DNA from: Streptomyces sp. HUAS YS2
GTDB taxonomy: Bacteria > Actinomycetota > Actinomycetes > Streptomycetales > Streptomycetaceae
Assembly: GCF_033343995.1 (NCBI RefSeq)
Contig: NZ_CP137573.1
Span: 4,125,001-4,189,000 of the forward strand
Reading direction: 5' to 3'
Length of the DNA: 64,000 nt
Position numbers and translations under genes: made by a program. The notes under the pieces are model-generated. The model saw only the letters and a program-made list of their open reading frames with translations. It was not told the DNA's origin and searched no databases. Numbering within the stretch: position 1 is the first letter of the stretch; every line of letters begins with the position of its first letter. Below, one piece after another: positions 1-6,902 of the stretch.

Positions 1-1
1 C

Positions 2-1039
2 GCCGGCCTGGAACCGGCCGACGTGATCGCGGCCTCCGAGCGACTGAGGCATGCCTGGGGAGTGCACTCGGTGACCGTCGCCGAGACCAAGCCCGGGTTC
101 GTCGAGCTGCGGATGACCGGCTACGACGTGCTGCGCCGGGTCCGGATGCCGCGTGCGACTCGCATTGACGGTCTGGCTGTGCCGGTGGCGCTTCGCGAGG
201 ATGGCACTGCGTACGTCCGGGACTATCAGAAGGTGCCGCATGCGCTGACGCTCGGGGCCAACCAGTCGGGCAAGTCCGTGTATCAGCGGAGCCTGATCAA
301 GAGTCTCGCGCAGGTGCCGGTTGCGCTGGTCGGGATCGACTGCAAGCGCGGGGTCGAGCAGTCGGCGTACGCGCCTCGGCTGTCGGCTCTGGCGATCACG
401 CCGGATGCTTCTGCGTCGCTGCTGGATGTCCTGGTCGAGCAGATGGAATCGCGCTTCGACCTGCTGAGTCTCCACGGTGTCTCGGATGTCTGGGAGCTGC
501 CGGAGGGGTTACGGCCGGTGCCGATTGTCGTCCTGGTGGATGAGGTGGCGGAGCTGTTCTTGATCTCCTCGAAGAAGGATGAGGAGCGTCGGGAGCGGAT
601 CGTCACCGCGCTGATCAGGCTCGGGCAGATGGCTCGTGCGGTCGGGATTTACCTGGAGGTGTGCGGCCAGCGGTTCGGTTCCGAACTCGGCAGGGGCGCG
701 ACCATGCTCCGTGCCCAGCTCACCGGCCGTGTGGTGCACCGCGTCAACGACAAGCAGACCGCCGAGATGGGGCTTGCCGATGTGGCCCCGGACGCGGTCA
801 TGCCTGCCGGCCTGATCCCGGCCGAACGTCCCGGAACCGCGGTCGCCGCGGACTCCTCCGGTGGCTGGGTCAAGATCCGCACTCCGCGTACGTCGCGCGA
901 TGAGGCGGCGGCGGTCTGCCGGGAGTACGCCCACCTTGTCCCGGAGCTGCCGGCCCTCGACCCGTACCGCCCGCACGTGCCCGCCGACCTTCCCGCCCGC
1001 GGCCCGTCCCTGGTCAAGCCGCGGCCTGTCACGGAGTAG
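2..1039 (+). CDS. TraB/FtsK-SpoIIIE-type DNA translocase, 5'-truncated
   Basis: The reading frame is open to the left edge, so the true start lies outside; an in-frame GTG at 23 is probably internal. About 345 residues are visible. The Walker A motif GANQSGKS is near residues 85-92 of the visible part and the Walker B motif VVLVDEVAEL about 90 residues later, as in FtsK/SpoIIIE ATPases. In AICEs this protein forms the hexameric membrane pump that moves double-stranded element DNA between hyphae and recognises a clt locus through a C-terminal winged helix; membrane segments, if present, would be in the missing N-terminus. It leads the run of transfer genes that follows. The family is secure; assignment as TraB rather than a generic FtsK rests on context. 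Confidence 0.9.
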   Translation, partial: AGLEPADVIAASERLRHAWGVHSVTVAETKPGFVELRMTGYDVLRRVRMPRATRIDGLAVPVALREDGTAYVRDYQKVPHALTLGANQSGKSVYQRSLIKSLAQVPVALVGIDCKRGVEQSAYAPRLSALAITPDASASLLDVLVEQMESRFDLLSLHGVSDVWELPEGLRPVPIVVLVDEVAELFLISSKKDEERRERIVTALIRLGQMARAVGIYLEVCGQRFGSELGRGATMLRAQLTGRVVHRVNDKQTAEMGLADVAPDAVMPAGLIPAERPGTAVAADSSGGWVKIRTPRTSRDEAAAVCREYAHLVPELPALDPYRPHVPADLPARGPSLVKPRPVTE

Positions 1040-1048
1040 GGGACTGCC

Positions 1049-1225
1049 ATGGCTACGCCCACCAACGTGAAGCCCGTGCCCTGCCCCTCGTGCGAGGGCC
1101 GCGGGGAGGTCTCCCACACCGTCCGCGTCGGACGCAAGCGCCGTGTCGTCGGCGAACAGTCCGGCCTCTGCCTCACCTGCCTCGGCACCGGCGAAGCGCC
1201 GGCCGGTGAGGAGCGGTCATCGTGA
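1049..1225 (+). CDS. 58-aa zinc-ribbon-like AICE protein
   Basis: This short gene starts at ATG 1049, nine bases after the TraB stop, and its stop overlaps the GTG of the next gene (GTGA). It encodes MATPTNVKPVPCPSCEGRGE followed by a basic stretch (VGRKRRVV) and a second cysteine pair CLTCLGTGE. The two CxxC pairs, each followed by a glycine-rich G-x-G-E, look like a DnaJ-type zinc knuckle. Function is unknown; small cysteine-pair proteins are common in pSAM2-like elements. Both overlaps and the codon bias support it as a real gene. Confidence 0.75.
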   Translation: MATPTNVKPVPCPSCEGRGEVSHTVRVGRKRRVVGEQSGLCLTCLGTGEAPAGEERSS

Positions 1226-1896
1226 ACCGCTCGATCCGACCCGATGCCGTTCTCGTGCAGGCCGTGATTGCCGGTGCTCTGTCCTTCGCGCACCTGCACG
1301 ACCTGGCCGCGGCTGCCGGGCAGGACGGTTGGAAGGCATGGGCCTACCCGGTCAGCGTCGACCTGCTGTTGGTCGCCGCCTGGCGTCGGATGCGATCGGA
1401 CGCGGGCAACCGCGACGCGTGGTTCTGGTTCGCCATCGCGCTCACGGCATCGCTCGGTGCCAACGTCGCCACCGCGGGACTGCTCGACATGGGGGACGTC
1501 CCGGACTGGCTGCGCATCCTCGTCGCCGGCTGGCCCGCCCTGGCCTTCCTCGGCGGCACCCTCCTCGCCCACGCACCCGGACCGACGACCCCGGAGCCGG
1601 AACCGACCCCGGAGCCGCTGGTGCCAGCGGTCGAAGTGCAGCGCATCGACCAGCCCGACCCGGTGCCGGCACCGGCGGAGAGTCCCGCACCGCCCGAGGA
1701 ACTGGCACCGGCACCGGCCGCGCTTCCCGCCGACGCCCCGGCCGTGCCGCGGGCCTTGCTCGACCACGCCCGCTCGATCGCAGACGCGCACCGAGCCTCC
1801 ACAGGGCAGCCGATCAGCGCCGATGCGCTCTCCGCGCGGCTCGGATTGCCGGGCCCGACCTGCAACGCGATCGCTGCTCAGCTCCAACTCGCCTGA
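1222..1896 (+). CDS. DUF2637 membrane protein (SpdB-like spread protein)
   Basis: 224 residues. Four hydrophobic segments lie at about residues 12-32, 40-55, 66-88 and 95-118, followed by a Pro/Glu/Ala-rich linker (about 120-175) and a C-terminal helical region (RSIADAHRASTGQ...ARLGLPG) that looks like a small helix-turn-helix. This is the DUF2637 architecture found beside TraB in Streptomyces conjugative elements, where such proteins are thought to help spread the element along septated hyphae. The GTG start overlaps the upstream stop. The Spd role is inferred from context; no catalytic motif is visible. Confidence 0.82.
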   Translation: MNRSIRPDAVLVQAVIAGALSFAHLHDLAAAAGQDGWKAWAYPVSVDLLLVAAWRRMRSDAGNRDAWFWFAIALTASLGANVATAGLLDMGDVPDWLRILVAGWPALAFLGGTLLAHAPGPTTPEPEPTPEPLVPAVEVQRIDQPDPVPAPAESPAPPEELAPAPAALPADAPAVPRALLDHARSIADAHRASTGQPISADALSARLGLPGPTCNAIAAQLQLA

Positions 1897-1916
1897 TCAG
1901 GAAGGAGATTCACGAG

Positions 1917-2102
1917 ATGCGCCCGAACCGCTTCTACGACGTGATCAAGGTCGGCCCGGTCAAGGTCGGCACCTACAACAACGGCCGCGGCCAGACCCGA
2001 CACACCGCCGCCTGCACCGCCCCCGGCTGCGGCTTCTCCACGGAGCACCGCGACCGCTCGGCGGCCGAACTCGCCGCCCGCACCCACCGCTGCAACGCGT
2101 GA
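1917..2102 (+). CDS. Mobile element transfer protein, 61 aa
   Basis: Starts at ATG 1917 behind AAGGAG at 1902-1907 and ends 14 bases before the next ATG. The protein begins MRPNRFYDVIKVGPVKVGT and carries a C-x4-C pair (CTAPGC) with a downstream AARTHRCNA tail. This small family recurs between SpdB and SpdD genes in pSAM2-like elements and is usually annotated as a mobile element transfer protein; no biochemical role is known to me. The cysteine and histidine spacing could bind zinc. Confidence 0.8.
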   Translation: MRPNRFYDVIKVGPVKVGTYNNGRGQTRHTAACTAPGCGFSTEHRDRSAAELAARTHRCNA

Positions 2103-2116
2103 CAGGAGGAAGCTCC

Positions 2117-2434
2117 ATGTTCACCCCGAAGTACCCGCCCCTGGACACCGCCCCCGCGGCCCCGCCCCGCGTGATCACGACCGACAACACCCCGGCCACC
2201 ATCACACCGGCACCGGCACCGGCCCCGGCCCCGGTCGCCCCCGCCCCGAACCGCCGCACCGTGCAGATCACCCCCGGCGCCGCGCTCGCCCTCGTCGGTG
2301 GCGGTACCGCCGCGGTCCTGGTCGTCGGCACGGTCCTGGTCTCCATGCTCCTCGCGGTCGCCATCACCGCCGCCTCCGTGGCCGTGTGCGCCGTCGTCAT
2401 CAAGTCCCTGCTCAACCAGGAAAGGAAGCACTGA
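2117..2434 (+). CDS. SpdD-like small membrane protein
   Basis: 105 residues, ATG at 2117 with AGGAGGA seven bases upstream. The N-terminal half is a Pro/Ala-rich hydrophilic segment with a PAPAPAPAP run; the C-terminal half holds a long hydrophobic stretch (LALVGGGTAAVLVVG through AVCAVVIKSLL) that spans the membrane once or twice. This matches the SpdD spread proteins of Streptomyces elements, thought to cooperate with TraB in intramycelial spread. It is translationally linked to its neighbours (14 bp after the upstream stop, 1 bp before the next start). Confidence 0.8.
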   Translation: MFTPKYPPLDTAPAAPPRVITTDNTPATITPAPAPAPAPVAPAPNRRTVQITPGAALALVGGGTAAVLVVGTVLVSMLLAVAITAASVAVCAVVIKSLLNQERKH

Positions 2435-2435
2435 C

Positions 2436-2672
2436 ATGGGCCTCTTCAGCCGCAAGAACAACGACACCCCGTCCAACCCGGAGATGGCCGAACTGGGCCG
2501 CGAGTACGCCATCGCCAAGCGCCACGGCGACCGGAAGAGCCTCGGCCGGATCAACCGGCAGATCGGCACGGCCGGCATGAGCGACACGGACCGCGCCTCG
2601 TTCGAGAGCGGACGCGACTCCTACGACGCCATCCCGCCCGCCTACTCCAAGCGCCGCAACCGCCGACGCTGA
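2436..2672 (+). CDS. Conserved AICE hypothetical protein, 78 aa
   Basis: ATG at 2436, one base after the upstream stop, with AGGAAAGG as ribosome-binding site. The protein starts MGLFSRKNNDTPSN, is rich in charged residues and helical throughout (RHGDRKSLGRINRQIG), and ends in a basic tail KRRNRRR. It has no signal, membrane segment or recognisable domain. The position, last in the spd cluster before an inverted repeat, is typical for small hypothetical proteins of this element family; the basic tail suggests nucleic-acid or membrane contact, but that is a guess. Confidence 0.7.
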   Translation: MGLFSRKNNDTPSNPEMAELGREYAIAKRHGDRKSLGRINRQIGTAGMSDTDRASFESGRDSYDAIPPAYSKRRNRRR

Positions 2673-2677
2673 CGGCC

Positions 2678-2717
2678 CCCGGGGCGGCCTCCGTCGCCAA
2701 ACTTCCGCCGCCCCGGG
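2678..2717 (+). terminator. GC-rich inverted repeat between AICE gene blocks
   Basis: CCCGGGGCGGC at 2678-2688 pairs perfectly with GCCGCCCCGGG at 2707-2717 across an 18-base loop, just after the stop at 2672. The likeliest reading is a terminator closing the spd block; there is no T-tract, as usual in Streptomyces. A role in plasmid replication or transfer cannot be excluded. Confidence 0.5.
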
Positions 2718-2765
2718 TGCCTTCCACCTTCCAGATCCCTCAAGACCCGAAAGGGAAGCCCCATC

Positions 2766-2945
2766 ATGCCTCAGCACGCCCAGAACACGCGCGTCTGTCG
2801 CGCCTGCGACGGCTTCGCCATCGCCGCCATCACCACCGGCACCCGCCACCGCGACGGCACCCGCGCCACCCTCCACGTCGCGTGCCCCACCTGCCGGGGC
2901 CTCGGCCACACGGCCCCCGCGGCCCTCGCCTCGGTCGGGCGGTGA
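2766..2945 (+). CDS. 59-aa zinc-ribbon-like AICE protein
   Basis: ATG at 2766 preceded by AAAGGGAAG; the stop overlaps the next GTG (GTGA). The protein has two cysteine pairs, VCRACDGFA near residues 10-18 and CPTCRGLGH near 40-48, with basic residues between them. The pattern parallels the 58-aa protein at 1049, so the element carries two small paired-CxxC proteins. No function is assigned; zinc binding is inferred from the spacing. Confidence 0.72.
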   Translation: MPQHAQNTRVCRACDGFAIAAITTGTRHRDGTRATLHVACPTCRGLGHTAPAALASVGR

Positions 2946-3193
2946 TCGGAGTGGATGGCATCACCGTCAACGGTCACCTTCGGCCGGACACCCGCGTCCG
3001 CGTCACCCCCTTCCCCGACAACTTCCGCCCCTTCGTCAGCCTCCGCATCGAGGGGGACGACATCGAGATCGCGCTTCTCACCTCCTCCGGTTCCGCCGAC
3101 GCCCTGCGAGACCTCGCCGCCGCCGCAACTGAGGCAGCCGACACCCTCGACGCCCTCACCGCCGATGCCGCGGAGGCGACCGGCCGTGGCTGA
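2942..3193 (+). CDS. Small AICE hypothetical protein
   Basis: 83 residues if it starts at GTG 2942, which overlaps the upstream stop by four bases; a second GTG at 2951 is possible. It begins with VIGVDGITVNG, has a central beta-rich part (SLRIEGDDIEIALL) and a helical Ala-rich C-terminus (LRDLAAAATEAADTLDALT). No known domain was recognised. Overlaps on both sides support translation as part of the element's operon. Confidence 0.62.
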   Translation: MIGVDGITVNGHLRPDTRVRVTPFPDNFRPFVSLRIEGDDIEIALLTSSGSADALRDLAAAATEAADTLDALTADAAEATGRG

Positions 3194-3371
3194 CCTCACC
3201 CCCACCCCGGACCGCCCCGGCCTGCACATCAGCAAGCCGTCTCCGTCCGCCCCCGCATCGGCCAAGGCCGTCTGCCACTGCGGCGCTTCAGCCTCCGCCA
3301 CCGGAGACACCCAGGTCGCCACCCTCGTCACGGGCTGGAATGCCCACCACGGCACCGCCCACGGGAAGTGA
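3186..3371 (+). CDS. 61-aa AICE hypothetical protein
   Basis: GTG at 3186 overlaps the previous gene by eight bases and the stop lies four bases before the Rep start. The protein has a Pro-rich N-terminus and a C-x-C motif (VCHCGAS) followed by LVTGWNAHHGTAHGK, which is rich in histidine near its end. The cysteine and histidine content suggests a metal-binding miniprotein, but this is inference only. Confidence 0.6.
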   Translation: MADLTPTPDRPGLHISKPSPSAPASAKAVCHCGASASATGDTQVATLVTGWNAHHGTAHGK

Positions 3372-3375
3372 TCAC

Positions 3376-4770
3376 GTGACCGACGCCGCTACTGCGGCGG
3401 GCCTGGACCCGGCCACCCTCGCCGATGTGCTGAGGCTGGCCGGGTCCACCGGCTTCGACCGCATCCAAGAGCAGATCCGCCGCACCGGCGGCTGCACCGA
3501 CCCGATCCGCCTTCAGGGCTCCACCGTCACCCGCGACGCCGGCACCGGACACGTCCTCCACTCGTACTCGACCGCCGATGAGCCGGGCGGCTTCCTCCGC
3601 GTCGCCTGCGGCAACCGCCGCGCCTCACGGTGCCCGTCGTGCGCATGGACCTACGCCGGGGACACGTACCACCTCATCCGCGCCGGCCTCATCGGCGACC
3701 CGACCAAGGGCACCCCCGAGACCATCCGGGATCACCCGCGGGTCTTCGCCACCCTCACCGCCCCCTCGTTCGGGCCGGTCCACAACCGCCCCGGCAAGCG
3801 GTCCTGCCGCTGCGGCACCCGCCACGCCGAGGACGCGCCCGAACTCGGCACGCCGCTCGACCCGGACGAGTACGACTACGCCGGTGCCGTGCTGTGGAAC
3901 AACCATGCCTCCGAGCTGTGGCGGTACTTCACGATCTACCTGCGCCGAGAGATCGCCCGCGGTGCCGGCCTGACGCAGAAGGCCGCTCGTGAGCTGTCCC
4001 GTGTGTCCTTCGGCAAGGTCGCCGAGTACCAGAAGCGCGGAGCCGTCCACTTCCATGCCGTGATCCGCTTCGACGGACCCGACGGGCCGTTGAGTCCTCC
4101 GCCGGCCTGGGCCACCCTCCGCCTGCTGGACGACTCGATCCGGGCCGCTGCCGCCCGCGTCGCAGTCGACGTGCCCGCGGTCGACGACCAACCGGCCCGC
4201 CGCCTCCAGTGGGGCACTCAGCTCGACGTGCAGCCCATCGGGGCCTTCGGCAACGGCGAAGAGATCACCGAACAGGCCGTTGCCTCCTACGTGGCCAAGT
4301 ACGCCACCAAGGCGGCCGAGACCACCGGCACCGTTGACCGCCGGATCGGCAATAAGGAAGCCCTGATCCTGCTCGACGTGCCCGACCACCCCGCCCGGCT
4401 CATCGCGGCGTGCCTCGACCTGCACGCCCTGTACCCCGACCGGAAGTTACGGGACTGGGCCCACATGCTCGGCTTCCGCGGCCACTTCTCCAGCAAGTCC
4501 CGCAGCTACTCGACCACCCTCGGCGCACTCCGACAGGTCCGCGCCGACTACCGCGCCGCCCAGCAACGCGCCGCCCTCGGACTGCCCGACCCGGACGACG
4601 CAGAGGGAACGACGCTGACCCTCGCCCACTGGTCCTACGCCGGCCACGGTCACACGCCCGGAGAGTCCTGGCTCGCCGCCAATGTACGCCGGGACCTTCA
4701 GCACCAACGCGAGCAAGCCCGTGACATCCGCGCCGAACTCGAAGTCACCGACACCATGGGGGAGTGGTGA
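3376..4770 (+). CDS. repSA: Rolling-circle replication initiator (RepSA family)
   Basis: 464 residues from GTG 3376, chosen because GGGAAG at 3363-3368 lies seven bases upstream. The protein holds a cysteine cluster (SRCPSCAWTYAGD; CRCGTRH), a motif-1-like FATLTAPSF, the histidine-hydrophobic-histidine metal motif in VHFHAVIRFD, and a downstream YVAKYATKAAE segment carrying the Tyr/Lys expected of motif 3. RepSA nicks the element's double-strand origin and starts rolling-circle replication after excision. The gene's stop lies just before xis, and rep-xis-int form a compact block as in pSAM2. The family is secure; the exact catalytic tyrosine is inferred. Confidence 0.9.
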   Translation: MTDAATAAGLDPATLADVLRLAGSTGFDRIQEQIRRTGGCTDPIRLQGSTVTRDAGTGHVLHSYSTADEPGGFLRVACGNRRASRCPSCAWTYAGDTYHLIRAGLIGDPTKGTPETIRDHPRVFATLTAPSFGPVHNRPGKRSCRCGTRHAEDAPELGTPLDPDEYDYAGAVLWNNHASELWRYFTIYLRREIARGAGLTQKAARELSRVSFGKVAEYQKRGAVHFHAVIRFDGPDGPLSPPPAWATLRLLDDSIRAAAARVAVDVPAVDDQPARRLQWGTQLDVQPIGAFGNGEEITEQAVASYVAKYATKAAETTGTVDRRIGNKEALILLDVPDHPARLIAACLDLHALYPDRKLRDWAHMLGFRGHFSSKSRSYSTTLGALRQVRADYRAAQQRAALGLPDPDDAEGTTLTLAHWSYAGHGHTPGESWLAANVRRDLQHQREQARDIRAELEVTDTMGEW

Positions 4771-4772
4771 CC

Positions 4773-4985
4773 ATGGACCGACTGCTCAACGTTGACCAGG
4801 TTGCCGAACTCCTCGGCACCACCGTGCGGTTCCCGCGGCGGCTGATCGAGGAGCGTCGGATCACGTTCGTGAAGGTCGGCCGGCATGTCCGCATTCCCGA
4901 GAGCGCCGTCTCGGCGTTCGTCGATGCCAACACGGTTCAGCCGGTCATCATCCGGCCCGTGGCTCGGCTGAGGAGGGCTGCCTGA
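4773..4985 (+). CDS. xis: Excisionase (Xis), MerR-like helix-turn-helix
   Basis: 70 residues. ATG 4773 is preferred over GTG 4764/4767 because GGGGGAG at 4758-4764 sits eight bases before it. The protein has the DNA-binding excisionase layout: LLNVDQVAELLGTT (first helix-turn-helix helices), then RRLIEERRITFVKVGRHVRI, ending IPESAVSAFVDAN, as in MerR-type Xis proteins. It would bind arms of the attachment site and favour excision by Int. The stop overlaps the integrase start by one base (TGATG), implying coupled translation. Confidence 0.88.
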   Translation: MDRLLNVDQVAELLGTTVRFPRRLIEERRITFVKVGRHVRIPESAVSAFVDANTVQPVIIRPVARLRRAA

Positions 4986-6163
4986 TGGCCCGCAAGAGGA
5001 AGTCTCGCCGGAGCTTCGGGCGGGTGCGCAAGCTGCCCTCAGGCCGCTATCAGGCGCGCTACCCCGGCCCTGATGGTGTCCTTCGCCCGGCTGACCGGAC
5101 CTTCGCCACCACGACCGACGCAGATCTCTGGCTGGCCAAGAAGCGCGTGGAGATCGAGGACGGGCGCTGGATCGATCCGGCGGAGGGTGCAACCACCGTG
5201 CGGGATTGGGCGGCTCGCTGGCTGGCTGCTGTCGCGCCCCAGCTCAAGCACAAGACGCAGGCGTCGTACCGGTCGCTGATCGAGTCGCGGATCAATCCCG
5301 CGCTTGGTGACCGCGAGCTGTCCAGTCTTCGACCGATCACTGTGGCTGAGTGGATCGCCGACATGAAGGGTGCAGGGCTCAGCGCCTCGCGGATCCGGCA
5401 GGCGTACCGGGTGCTGTCCCAGGTCATGGCCTCGGCCGTCGACAACGACCTGATCGCGCAGACTCCGTGCCGCGGTGTGCGCCTTCCTCGGATGCCGCAG
5501 ACCGAGCCACACATCCTGACGCAGGTGGAGGCGTCACGGATCGTTCGGAGTGCCAGCGCACCGCATGACCTGCTGATCGCGCTGCTCGCCTTCGCCGGCC
5601 TCCGAGTCGGTGAGGCGTTCGCAATCCGTCGCGTGGACGTCGACGTAGCGGGCCGCCTCCTGGTGGTGGACGAGAACCTTGCCGAAGCGAACGGGGCCCT
5701 GGTCTTCGACACCCCGAAGTCGCATCAGAAGCGTGTGCTGACCCTGGCGCCGACGCTGGCGAAGAGGCTGGGTGCGTACCTCGACACACTGCCGGGCGGT
5801 GATGACGCGCTCCTCTTCACGAACAGCTTCGGTCGGCCGCTGCGCTACAACCAGTGGCGCAAGGCGCACTTCGACCCGGCGGTCGCGGCGGCCGGCCTCT
5901 CGGACGTCACCCCGCATGATCTGCGCGCGTCCCATGGCACCTGGGTTGCCGATCAGTACGGTGTGATGACCGCGGCTCATCGACTCGGCCACTCGAACGC
6001 GAGTGTCACGACCCGGCATTACGCTCGCCCCGTGGCCGGCCGTGACGCAGAGGTGGCTACCGCTTCTGACGCCTGGCTCGAAGGACACGAGAAGGCCGAT
6101 GGGGCACGCAAGGGGCACGATGACGATGACGATGGCTCTGCCGGTGTCCCTGCGCGCGTCTGA
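4985..6163 (+). CDS. int: Tyrosine site-specific integrase
   Basis: 392 residues. The N-terminal third is an arm-binding plus SAM-like core-binding region (RKLPSGRYQARYPGPDG; TVRDWAARWLAAV). The C-terminal catalytic domain shows the first arginine in AFAGLRVGEA (about 205), HDLRASHGTW (about 315), LGHSNASVT and the nucleophile in TRHYARPVAG (about 350). It integrates and, with Xis, excises the element at the tRNA-Ser site about 40 bases downstream. The C-terminus has an acidic run (DDDDDGS). Length and layout match pSAM2-class integrases. Confidence 0.95.
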   Translation: MARKRKSRRSFGRVRKLPSGRYQARYPGPDGVLRPADRTFATTTDADLWLAKKRVEIEDGRWIDPAEGATTVRDWAARWLAAVAPQLKHKTQASYRSLIESRINPALGDRELSSLRPITVAEWIADMKGAGLSASRIRQAYRVLSQVMASAVDNDLIAQTPCRGVRLPRMPQTEPHILTQVEASRIVRSASAPHDLLIALLAFAGLRVGEAFAIRRVDVDVAGRLLVVDENLAEANGALVFDTPKSHQKRVLTLAPTLAKRLGAYLDTLPGGDDALLFTNSFGRPLRYNQWRKAHFDPAVAAAGLSDVTPHDLRASHGTWVADQYGVMTAAHRLGHSNASVTTRHYARPVAGRDAEVATASDAWLEGHEKADGARKGHDDDDDGSAGVPARV

Positions 6164-6200
6164 CCTGTGGCGGAGCGCACGGCGGCCTTGATCGCCGAAA

Positions 6201-6260
6201 GGTCTTGAAAACCGTCGTGGCAGCGATGTCACCGTGGGTTCAAATCCCACACCCACCGCC
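6201..6260 (+). other. Right attachment site: 3' half of tRNA-Ser(UGA)
   Basis: Bases 6201-6258 read as a serine tRNA from within the anticodon stem to the discriminator: loop CTTGAAA (anticodon TGA at 6206-6208), long variable arm, T-arm GTGGG-TTCAAAT-CCCAC at 6234-6250, acceptor strand ACCCACC and discriminator G at 6258. No matching 5' acceptor (GGTGGGT) lies upstream, and the base at anticodon-stem position 28 does not pair, so the similarity begins at about 6201. This is what remains of the chromosomal target after insertion; the intact tRNA should be rebuilt at the left end. Upstream GTGGCGGAGCG loosely resembles a tRNA D-arm. Confidence 0.85.
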
Positions 6261-6270
6261 CTGGTGAAGT

Positions 6271-6301
6271 GGCCCCCGACCTGGTGTTCAGGTCGGGGGC
6301 C
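6271..6301 (+). terminator. Terminator of the original tRNA-Ser gene
   Basis: GGCCCCCGACCT (6271-6282) pairs with AGGTCGGGGGCC (6290-6301) across a seven-base loop, 12 bases after the tRNA fragment. Its place just past a severed tRNA shows that the chromosomal side begins here. Confidence 0.85.
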
Positions 6302-6395
6302 GCTTCTGTTCCGGTGGGTGTGGCCGCCGAGCGGCGGTGTCAGTGCCCGCTGTTAGCGTCCGGTTCGATCTGGCCGAGCTGGGTGGGAGGGACGT

Positions 6396-6839
6396 ATGGG
6401 CGCGTCGGGGTGGGACTACGCGGTGCCGTATCAGGAGGATCTGGTCGGGGCGTTCGAGGGGCTGCGGCGGAAGGTCTTCGCGGAGCGGGACTACTACTGG
6501 GGGCCGGGCGGCGACTACCTGCCGGAGGAGGAGCGGCTGCCGTGGCCCGAGACCGAGGAGGAGCTGTGGGGGCACGAGCTCGTCCAGCACGACGGGACGC
6601 ACTCGATCCTCGACATCTTCCGGATCATCGGGTCCGACGAGGAGCCGGACTACGGCACGGTCAAGCAGGTGACCGAGGAGGAGGCGCTGCGGGTCCTCGG
6701 CACGCGGCGGCTCACCAGGGAGCACGTGCCGCGGTTCGAGGAGTTCGACCACTGGCGCTGGTACGGGCGGTGCGCCGTGCTCCATGACGAGCAGGGGGAG
6801 CCGCGGGAGATCTACTTCTGGGGCTACTCCGGCGACTGA
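6396..6839 (+). CDS. Conserved hypothetical protein, 147 aa
   Basis: ATG at 6396 preceded by GGGAGGGA. A soluble acidic protein rich in aromatic residues (ERDYYWGPGGDYLPEEERLPW; FDHWRWYGRC; IYFWGYSGD) without signal peptide or membrane segment. It is likely a Streptomyces-restricted family; I cannot place it in a named domain. It lies immediately outside the integrated element, so it is chromosomal, and it converges with the PEP-mutase-like gene. Confidence 0.75.
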   Translation: MGASGWDYAVPYQEDLVGAFEGLRRKVFAERDYYWGPGGDYLPEEERLPWPETEEELWGHELVQHDGTHSILDIFRIIGSDEEPDYGTVKQVTEEEALRVLGTRRLTREHVPRFEEFDHWRWYGRCAVLHDEQGEPREIYFWGYSGD

Positions 6840-6902
6840 ACCGGCGCCCACCGGCCCGTTCGCGGGGTCCTCGGGCAGTGGGCCTCGTTCGCGGGTCTTC
6901 GG

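Larger units (their letters stand above)
1..6260 (+). mobile_element. Integrative conjugative element (AICE, pSAM2 type), right part; left end outside window
   Basis: All genes from the window start to 6163 read rightward and follow the order typical of actinomycete integrative conjugative elements: FtsK/TraB DNA translocase, spread-type membrane proteins, rolling-circle replication initiator, excisionase, tyrosine integrase, then an attachment site in the 3' half of a tRNA gene at 6201-6260. Known elements of this kind move between mycelia as double-stranded DNA through a TraB pore, replicate briefly by rolling circle, and reintegrate in a tRNA. Left-hand regulatory genes and the other attachment site are not in the window. 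The right boundary is set by the tRNA fragment and its terminator at 6271; the exact crossover is not resolvable from one end. Confidence 0.93.

Noticed and set aside
6160..6258. Complete tRNA-Ser(UGA) at the element junction
   Set aside because: No 5' acceptor strand pairs with ACCCACC and the anticodon stem has a mismatch, so it is only the 3' half.
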